This document shows positions 57,467-64,000 of a stretch of 64,000 nt of DNA, piece after piece. The translations under genes and the position numbers were made by a program. Numbering within the stretch: position 1 is the stretch's first letter; every line of letters starts with the position of its first letter. The notes beneath the pieces were generated by a model. The model saw only the letters and a list, made by a program, of their open reading frames with translations, did no database searches and was not told where the DNA came from. Source of the stretch: Phaseolus vulgaris (lineage: Eukaryota; Streptophyta; Magnoliopsida; Fabales; Fabaceae); assembly GCF_000499845.2 (NCBI RefSeq), contig NC_023757.2:7474118-7538117 (forward strand), written 5' to 3'.

Positions 57467-58486
57467 CATGAGTCTTTCAAAAGGTGGCATGGTTTGCATT
57501 CTTTCTCTTTGATTTCCATCTTCAGTGCTAGGTCCAGCATCTTGAAAATCTCCAGTTGGATCTTCATGTTGAACATCCATATCAGCAGCTTCATCTGGTT
57601 CAAGATTGGCAGCACCACTTGATGAGGCACCATGATCACCATCCTTACTTAACCACTTTCCACCTATTTTTGTGAAGCCCATCTTGCCGAGTGATCCATT
57701 GTTCAACTCTTGAGTTGACTTGACCAGCTCAGAAGTTTCATCTTCAAGATTAACTTCAAAATAGAGTAGAAACTTAGATATTAAAACAGCATAGGGATAA
57801 TGGTAATCACCTAACCTCATGGCTTTTTGCATATGTTCTTTGATTATGTGAATCCAATTGATCTTCACTTTCTTGGTAATGCAGAAGATGTAAACCAGAT
57901 CTTCTTCAGTCAACACAGAGTGATTGCTCCCCCTAGGAGTTAAGATCCACGTTACAATGAGAGCAAGCAGCCTCTCATCTAGCTTCAAGCCACCAACCGA
58001 ACAAGTGCTAACTTGAGTTTGATTATTCTTCAAGCAACTTTTGTAGAACTGAATCTTGTTGAAATCTTCTACCACACCAAGGTTTCCTTTGTTGATTCTC
58101 AGTCCAGAGAACTTGAGTCCAGCTACAGCAGCCCAAACCTCATGGGTTATCTCCATCTCCACGCCTTTTACATGAGAGACCAAGTTGTTTCCCTCAAACT
58201 TCAAGTTGGTGTAGAAGACTCTCACCAAATCTGGATATATGTTACCTTTGAGCTCCAGAAACTTTCTAAGTGACTGGTCTTTGAGAAGCTTCCTCACATT
58301 GTCAAGCTTTTGATCCTTCAGCCAGTTGAAGCACACAACCTTGGGGTTGTTTATTTTCTTGACACTTGTTTCATATCTATACTTCTCAATGAGCTCGGTG
58401 TCACCAGAAAACCAGCTTTCAAGCCTTCCTCCAGACCTTACAGCTCTGGTTTTGACTCTTTTAGCAGTGGGAGGAGTTGATTCCAT
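57464..58486 (-). CDS. Post-pol (env-like) ORF of element 2
   Basis: From the ATG at 58486 (MESTPPTAKRVKTRAVRSGG) the frame has 340 codons. It shares the core of element 1's 3' ORF: LESWFSGD, GNIYPDLVRVFYTNL, LVSHVKGVEM, LTPRGSNHSVL, YPYAVLISKF and KMGFTKIG. The acidic region (PDEAADMD) follows, and the frame ends early by a frameshift before the coiled coil. The open frame extends 34 codons upstream of this ATG; the ATG chosen is the one followed by the basic stretch as in element 1. Function is unknown; its retention without pol suggests a role in RNA packaging, particle formation or spread, or a host-directed role. Confidence 0.82.
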   Translation of the reverse strand: MESTPPTAKRVKTRAVRSGGRLESWFSGDTELIEKYRYETSVKKINNPKVVCFNWLKDQKLDNVRKLLKDQSLRKFLELKGNIYPDLVRVFYTNLKFEGNNLVSHVKGVEMEITHEVWAAVAGLKFSGLRINKGNLGVVEDFNKIQFYKSCLKNNQTQVSTCSVGGLKLDERLLALIVTWILTPRGSNHSVLTEEDLVYIFCITKKVKINWIHIIKEHMQKAMRLGDYHYPYAVLISKFLLYFEVNLEDETSELVKSTQELNNGSLGKMGFTKIGGKWLSKDGDHGASSSGAANLEPDEAADMDVQHEDPTGDFQDAGPSTEDGNQRERMQTMPPFERLM

Positions 58487-58591
58487 GATAGCAGAGACGA
58501 AAACAGAGGAGAGCACAAAACCCAGATTTTTCAAGAGATAGAGCAAGAGATGTTGCAATTGGTTGTTCTTGTTGAAATAAATCTGCACCTG

Positions 58592-58599
58592 ATTTTATA
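58592..58599 (-). promoter_or_regulatory. TATA-like box upstream of the element 2 post-pol ORF
   Basis: On the minus strand TATAAAAT lies about 105 bases before the ATG at 58486 and is followed by GGTGCAG, the same heptamer found before the 3' ORF in element 1 (ending 19348), where it forms a good splice acceptor. Confidence 0.4.
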
Positions 58600-59264
58600 G
58601 CAGTAAGAGAATCAATTGAATTTAATTTCATTCAATGGGTACCTTATTTTCAGGGAGAGAGGGCTTGACTCTGTTCTGCACTGAAAATGTCAGAAAAAGC
58701 TGAAAATCACATGGTCTTCACATGTGATCTTTGACTAGTCATTAAGGCTTTTGATTTTCCAAGATTTTGGAATATATTCCTTTATGACTGTTGTAAATCC
58801 TTTCTGAACGTGATCCTTTGACCAAGATTCTCCCTTTGAAAAAATATCTGCAACAGCTAGAAATTCAAAAATCAGTTAAATCAATTTATACACAGTGCTG
58901 TCAGACTCAAAACAATCGGTTGTTTCGAAGAAACAATCAGTTATTTTTCTGCAGTAGTTAAAAACTTGATTTTTCAATTTTTAACCATACACAGAAACAG
59001 ATTAAGGCACATGACATTGATTGAAAGACAATTAATCATAAGAAAGAACTTTGAAACAAAAATTGAGAACAAATAAAAGGAAGGTCTTATCCTTGTGTTG
59101 TTTCTTCAATGAGCCAATTGCTTGTTGATCAAGAAAACTTCTTTTCACTGTTTTGACCTTTTGCACAGCATTGATTCAGCTTCAATGACTGCCCTTTTTC
59201 TTCAACAGCTTGATTAGAAGGCTCAAATCTTCCTTTTCTCTTCATTTTTCCTGCATAAACAAAT
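58600..59264 (-). other. Non-coding gap where pol is missing
   Basis: No protease, integrase, RT or RNase H motif is present. AATCGGTTGTTT-type words occur at about 58913 and 58935. Junctions of the deletion could not be placed. Confidence 0.75.
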
Positions 59265-60878
59265 TCAAGTTGCAAGATTTGGTCCCCTTACAAATTTGGG
59301 TCCACTTGGCTTTTCTTTGCTGTTAGAAACATCACATCCCTTAGGAATCCATTTCATAAAACCTTTAGGAACATAATATTTTCTAATTTTGCAGAATCTA
59401 ACAGAGTGGCCTTTCTTCATGCAGTAAAAGCATGTAACAACCGGTTGTTTCGTCTTAACAATCGGTTGTTTTTCTGATTTTCTCAAAAAACTTTTTGAAA
59501 ATCTATCTTGCTTGTTCTGTGGATTGAAGCCTAAACCAGCCTTTCCAAAAACACAACTTTGAGATGCTAGGATATTCTCAAAGTTTGACTTTCCTTTTGA
59601 AAGCTTGTCCACAGTTTCAACAAGATAGTGAACCTTTTTCTCAAGATTTTCACAATTTGTGCAATTGAGAGTATCACACTTGCAAGAGGCATTTTTGAAA
59701 TCTTTTTCCAGTTTTTCAAAATCATTCTTTGTTTTTCTCAGTTCCTCTTCAAGTGATCTAACTTTCTTTTCAAGTCCATTGTTAAGATCTTTCAATCGGT
59801 TGTTTGAAAGAACCAATCTATTAGCTTCATCATGTGTTTCTTGAAAAGCTTCAAGCAATTCACTATAGTTTTGTTCATTTAAGGAAGCACATGAACTTAC
59901 CTCACTTGAACTGCATGAATCATCATCATCATCCTCAGCAACTAAGCAAATGTTGGCTTTTTCATCTTCACTTGATGAAGAACTTGATGATGACACTTCA
60001 TTTTCTTGACAGTTATTTCAATTAAATTCATTGGGTTTCTTGTTTCCATACCTATCCTTGTTGTTGTCTTTGTTGCGGCTTCTCTTGAGGAATTTGCTGA
60101 ATTTTCTTGACAGCAAACTTAGATTTTCCTCATCACTATCATCACTTGAATCTTGCTTTCCCTTATGTTTGGATGCTTTCAAGGCTATGCTCCTTGTGTG
60201 CTTATCTTCACTTTCTTGAACATTGAGTCTATTCATCTCTAGCTCATGTTCCCTAAGCTTTCCAAACAAAGAGGCAACACTTAATGATGTTAGATCTTTA
60301 GATTCGGAAATAGCAGTTACCTTTGGTTGCCATGCTCTATCAAGACATTTTAAGATCTTGATGTTCAGCTCCTCTTTATCAAACGTCTTGTCAAGGCTCA
60401 TAAGGTGATTGATGATGTGTGTAAACCTTTTCTGCACTTCAGCTATGGTTTCACCTTTCAGCATTCTAAACATCTCATACTCTTGGATGAGAGCATGCTT
60501 TCTAGCCCTTTTCACTTCATTTGTTCCTTCATGAGTGACTTCCAAAGTATCCCACATTTCCTTTGATGACTTGCATTGTGAGACCCTGAAAAACTCATCA
60601 GAATTTAAAGCAGAGGTTATAATATTTTTGGAAATGCAATCGAATTTGGCCTTTCTACTTTCTGCTTCAGTCCATTGAGACCATGGCTTCTCAATGACAG
60701 AACCATCTTTTTCAAATGTTGGAATAAAAGGACCATTTTCAATTGCATCCCAAATTCCTTTGTCAAGAGATTCCATAAATATTTTCATTCTAACTTTCCA
60801 AAACTGGTAATTCAAACCACAAAACAAGGGTGGTCTGTTTATTGAGGCACCTTCCCCAAAAGGTAGTCTATCAGCCAT
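59265..60878 (-). pseudogene. gag of element 2, one in-frame stop
   Basis: The first part (60878-60018, 286 aa) starts MADRLPFGEGASINRPPLFC and carries the Copia gag domain, with FWKVRMKIFMESLDKGIWDA and FFRVSQCKSSKEMWDTLEVT, and a lysine-rich tail. One TGA at 60020-60018 separates it, in the same frame, from the second part (59265-59996, 243 aa): Ser/Asp-rich stretch, coiled coil and a CCHC knuckle (CFYCMKKGHSVRFC). Compared with element 1, the segment holding the first knuckle is deleted at the stop. Within the second part, the repeated word AACAATCGGTTGTTT codes KQPIV and KQPVV. Confidence 0.88.
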
Positions 60879-60922
60879 TTTGAAAGATTTTTAGGATCAA
60901 CTTGAATGACTTACAAGAACCA

Positions 60923-60938
60923 AGCTCTTGATGCCAAT
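60923..60938 (-). other. Primer-binding site of element 2
   Basis: On the minus strand ATTGGCATCAAGAGC follows the 5' LTR. It differs by one base from element 1's site (GGTATC), within the initiator-methionine tRNA type. Confidence 0.8.
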
Positions 60939-62081
60939 TGTTAGAAAATATGGCTTTAAACTAGAGGGGGGGTGAATGGTTTAAAGAGGTTTTCGCAAAC
61001 TTTTCAAAGCTAGAATGAACTTATTTCAGAAACCAATTGATTCAGCAATTCAGTTAGCCAAAACAGCAAGCAAAACTGTAATACCAGGAAAAACAATCGG
61101 TTGTTTCTTCGAAACAATCGGTTGTTTATACCAACAAACAACAAACAAACTGAAATTAAAGAGTTAAGGATAGAAAGATTGTACACAACTGTTTATACTG
61201 GTTCACTCCAACCCAGAGCTACATCCAGTCTTCTCAGAAACCCTGAGGAAATCCACTAAGCAACCACACCTTGATCACTTACAACAACAACCAAGAGAAT
61301 GACCTTGAACACCTCAAGAAACACTCTCTCCTTGGCCAACAGTAAGATTGCTGATCTTGAACACCTCAAGAACACACATCCAATCTCAGCAACAAACACA
61401 AACAAAATGTTCAGCAGTTTACACAGATTACACTTGTTACAGATGAATATCTGAAATCAATACAAGAGAATCCTATTCAGCACTTTGATCAATCTCTCAA
61501 CTCTTTTTGCAATCTCAGAATACTTTGAACAACTCTTCTTCTATTAAAACTTTGTTTCAAGATTCTTAATATATCAAAAACTATTTCTCATAATATATCT
61601 AAGAATATAGTTTGTTATCAAATCTTAACAAACTCTTAATTGCATTTAAAATAGATTGGTCAAAGCATTTAATGACTAGAGCGTATTCAGTTAAAGCATT
61701 TAAAGCTCAGTCAAAGAAAACAGTTTTTCTGTTATGGTTTTAAAACAAACAATCGATTGTTTCCTCGAATCAATCGGTTGTTTTGTTACTTAACAAAAAC
61801 ACCATTCAAAAACAGTTTTCAAACTTTCTCAAAACACCTAAGTGTAAACAATCGGTTGTTTCGACAAAACAATCGGTTGTTTCAACTTAGTTTGAAAAAC
61901 ATTTTGCTTTGATAAAATTGAGATGCTAATTGCTTTGAGATTTAATCTAGGTGTTGATTACAACATAGAACTACCCCAGAACAAGACTAAAACAGCACAT
62001 CAGTATCAAGCAAAGCAGAGGCTTCATCATCCTTCAAAGGGTTTGGATTCTTCAAAACATTGAACACCACTTGGTTCAACA
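60939..62081 (-). repeat. 5' LTR of element 2
   Basis: 1,143 bp, TGTTAGAAAATATGG to TTGGTTCAACA on the plus strand. It differs from the other LTR by two extra G in the AGAGGGGGGG run and about 15 substitutions. Confidence 0.93.
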
Positions 62082-62086
62082 AATTC

Positions 62087-62210
62087 AACACTCATGTTTG
62101 TTACTATTTATCACATGTATTAAGTAAAGAATTGTGTTTTAATTGAGATATCTAGCTTCATTGATGATCTAAGTCACATGAACTAAAACATCAAGTGGTG
62201 AGAAACTGAT
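62087..62210 (+). repeat. LTR-like block, copy 2, right part
   Basis: CACATGTATTAAGTAAAGAA through ATCAAGTGGTGAGAA matches 31500-31615. It joins directly to a Gypsy gag frame at 62211, an abrupt boundary. Confidence 0.65.
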
Positions 62211-62213
62211 AGG

Positions 62214-63185
62214 ATGGTAGATGAATACTTTAAAGATTTTGAAACAACTTTGACTAAAATGAATATGCATGCTAATGAAGAGTCAAAGATTAAATGGTTT
62301 GTACGTGGTTTGAGAAGAGATATTAGAGACTTTGTAGAATTAAAAGAATATTCTTCTTTAAAGAGAGTGTTTCACAAAGCCATCAAGGTAGAATCATATC
62401 TTTTGAAAAAAACTTGCAAAAATACTCATGATGATGATTTGTACAACTCTTCTAGGAAGGATGCAAACAAAATTTCTACTCAAATTTCTCCTTCCACTTT
62501 TTCCAAACAAACCATGTTTCCAAAAAAAGTTTCTACTACAAATCCTTCTACTCCTAAATCACCTACCAAAACTTCAAATATCAAATGTTTTAAATGTTTA
62601 GGTTTTGGGCACATCGCTCTTCATTGTCCACAAAAGCAAATCTTAAAGATAAAGAAGGTAAAACAAGACCTAACTCACCCACTTCCCACAAGTAAAAATG
62701 AAAAAGACAAAGAAGGCCAAGTTGACATGGATCTAATCCTTTCACCTCCAAGGTGTTTTCCTTCCTTATCTTTTTCCTTACCCAAGGTTCCTATTTCACC
62801 ACCATCTTGGTTAAAAACTGTTAGGGATAATTTGTTCATACCTCCTAATGGTTGTCACCATTTAAGAGGTCTTTTTCCAAAACATCACATCATTCCCAAA
62901 CAAATTTTACCAACTTGGTCGATTAATAGAACCTCCTTTTCTGAAATCCCATTATTTAAAAATACTAAGTCATGTTTACATTTTTCTTCCACTTTTAATT
63001 GTAAAACTAAACTGACTTTGTTATATGCAGGGATTCAGAATTCGTGGACGAATTCTCTCCAACTCGAGGAGTATGATGAGAATCAAATAAAGGAGGCTTT
63101 TATTAATGGAGGAAGAGGACATCCACCCTCACATTTGAAGTTCTTCCTTCTAGTCTTCTCAAAATTAAAAGAAGACATAAAATAA
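62214..63185 (+). CDS. Gypsy gag ORF fused to element 3' end
   Basis: The 323-codon frame starts inside a Ty3/Gypsy gag (YFKDFETTLTKMNMHANEES; KIKWFVRGLRRDIRDFVELK) and has a CCHC zinc knuckle (C125, C128, H133, C138). After residue 200 the text (HHLRGLFPKHHIIPKQILPT) loosely resembles the region just before RT. It then jumps to the usual pol end (GIQNSWTNSLQLEEYDEN) and runs through the LTR start at 63074 for 37 more codons to a stop. RT, RNase H and integrase are absent. The start ATG is not the native gag start; the 5' end is truncated. Confidence 0.7.
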   Translation: MVDEYFKDFETTLTKMNMHANEESKIKWFVRGLRRDIRDFVELKEYSSLKRVFHKAIKVESYLLKKTCKNTHDDDLYNSSRKDANKISTQISPSTFSKQTMFPKKVSTTNPSTPKSPTKTSNIKCFKCLGFGHIALHCPQKQILKIKKVKQDLTHPLPTSKNEKDKEGQVDMDLILSPPRCFPSLSFSLPKVPISPPSWLKTVRDNLFIPPNGCHHLRGLFPKHHIIPKQILPTWSINRTSFSEIPLFKNTKSCLHFSSTFNCKTKLTLLYAGIQNSWTNSLQLEEYDENQIKEAFINGGRGHPPSHLKFFLLVFSKLKEDIK

Positions 63186-64000
63186 AGATGAGGCCCAAGC
63201 CCAAAGCCCAAGCCCAAGCCCAAGAAGGCCAAAGCCCAAAGAGCCCAAATCCATCCCATGAGGGGCAAGGCCAAGCTTTGAAATACTCTTGTATAGTTTT
63301 AGGAGGTGTGGTTATTAAATAAAGGTGTGTGAAAATGTAAAATAAAGTCACATTGTCCATGTGACTTAGGAGAGTGGTGTAGGTATAGTTTTTGGGAGGT
63401 GTCATAGTAGAAAAAGGTCACACCTCCCATGTGACTTGTTTTTGGTGGGAATTTCAAATGAGTTTATTTGAAATTTCCCACCTATTTTTCAGCACCTTAG
63501 GCTATAAATAGAGGTGCTTCCTTTGTAAAATTCAGATTTGAATTTTATCTAAAGAAACTATACTCAAAATTGGAGTGAGCATTTGGAGAGCTTTGAGCTT
63601 CTTCTCTAGTCTTATCTTGAAGGACCATGGTTTCCTCAAGTGGCGGCTTCCACACTCATCTAGGAGCATCCATTCTTCTAGTGGCGTGATCATCCAACCA
63701 TTCCTCCATCTTCATGAGCATTCTCTTCTCCTTCCTTTCTTCTTCTTCAATTTGTTCTTATTGCCTTGAGTTTTGAGTTGTTTTTGTTTCGGTTCCTTTA
63801 ATTTTCCAGCACCTATTTTCTGTTTAGTTTTTAAATTCTGTTCGGTTCTTTTGTTTTGAAGTTCAATTCTGTTCGGTTTGTTCTTTTCCTTCTCCTTTGT
63901 TGATTCAATTTGACAATATTTGGTTCATCCAAATGAGTTTGGGATTTGGTACTTGTTTTGGTGAGTTCTTGATCTTAGAACTATGATCCAACTTCTAAGA
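63074..64000 (+). repeat. 3' LTR of the reduced Gypsy element, cut by the window end
   Basis: Starts TGATGAGAATCAAAT, the same family as the solo LTR at 17680-18656 (977 bp), with which it stays aligned to the last base. TATAAATA lies at 63503-63510. A (CCCAAG)n tract at 63190-63255 is longer than in the solo LTR. Confidence 0.88.

Larger units (their letters stand above)
55740..62081 (-). mobile_element. SIRE-type Copia derivative lacking pol, element 2
   Basis: 6,342 bp with two LTRs of about 1.14 kb and an exact AATTC duplication (55735-55739, 62082-62086). Read on the minus strand: 5' LTR, primer-binding site, gag, a non-coding gap where pol should be, the post-pol ORF, polypurine tract, 3' LTR. 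LTRs differ at about 17 places by eye (about 98.5 percent identity). Without protease, integrase and RT it must have moved with enzymes supplied by another element. The words AATCGGTTGTTT and AATCGATTGTTT recur throughout, in LTR, non-coding and coding parts. Confidence 0.93.

Noticed and set aside
55890..61880. AATCGGTTGTTT repeats as a CRISPR-like array
   Set aside because: Spacing is irregular, repeats are short and variable, and the DNA is plant retrotransposon.
63083..63405. Minus-strand frames with Gly-Leu repeats (also 17667-17891)
   Set aside because: Antisense of the CCCAAG tract in Gypsy LTRs; no start context or domain.

Overview
The window is 64 kb of AT-rich plant nuclear DNA, with spliced genes, nested LTR retrotransposons, CACTA-type DNA transposons, a LINE relic and microsatellites. 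The repeat types (SIRE-type Copia elements with long LTRs and an extra 3' ORF; short palindromic words such as AATCGGTTGTTT in LTRs) suggest a legume of the Phaseolus/Vigna group. That is inference; no marker gene proves it. No rRNA or tRNA gene, CRISPR array or bacterial-style operon was recognised.

Host genes: all recognisable host-type genes belong to one family, SIN3-like (SNL) paired-amphipathic-helix (PAH) corepressor proteins, all on the minus strand. Two short models read through cleanly: a five-exon gene at 33894-35542 (two PAH domains, 164 aa, one GC-AG intron) and a gene at 49209-50732 (PAH1 plus a PAH3-like domain, 199 aa, non-coding first exon). Two nearly identical copies (left edge; 51399-52458) carry only the PAH1 exons in this window. 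The rest are broken: 5'-end fragments at 3165-3335 and 4345-5100, and two copies (6692-8085, 8945-10248) embedded in a transposon.

Layout. 1-5.8 kb: SNL copy A, AT-rich DNA, an SNL 5' fragment. 5.8-23.3 kb: a CACTA-type element with a ULP1-like protease remnant, in which ULP1 segment and captured SNL fragment repeat as about 2.2-kb tandem units. The third unit is split by a solo LTR, which is split by an 11.2-kb SIRE-type Copia element (element 1), itself interrupted by a Gypsy solo LTR. 23.3-26.5 kb: 5'-truncated Gypsy pol plus LTR. 26.5-31.6 kb: CACTA end, two nested opposite-facing LTR-like repeats, another LTR-like block. 33.9-35.5 kb: intact two-PAH gene. 36-48.9 kb: CACTA MITE with TGA target duplication, LINE RNase H relic, two solo LTRs, degraded Gypsy gag, Copia RNase H relic. 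49-53.2 kb: SNL copies D and E in tandem. 54-64 kb: Gypsy LTR fragment; an LTR-like block split by element 2, a 6.3-kb SIRE derivative that lost pol but kept gag and the 3' ORF; then a Gypsy element reduced to gag plus 3' LTR.

How parts relate: the SNL array looks like a fast-evolving cluster, part of it captured and amplified by a DNA transposon. In both SIRE elements the post-pol ORF survives better than the polymerase and has a TATA-like box shortly upstream. Boundaries given with TG/CA ends and target duplications are read directly; identity figures are by-eye estimates.
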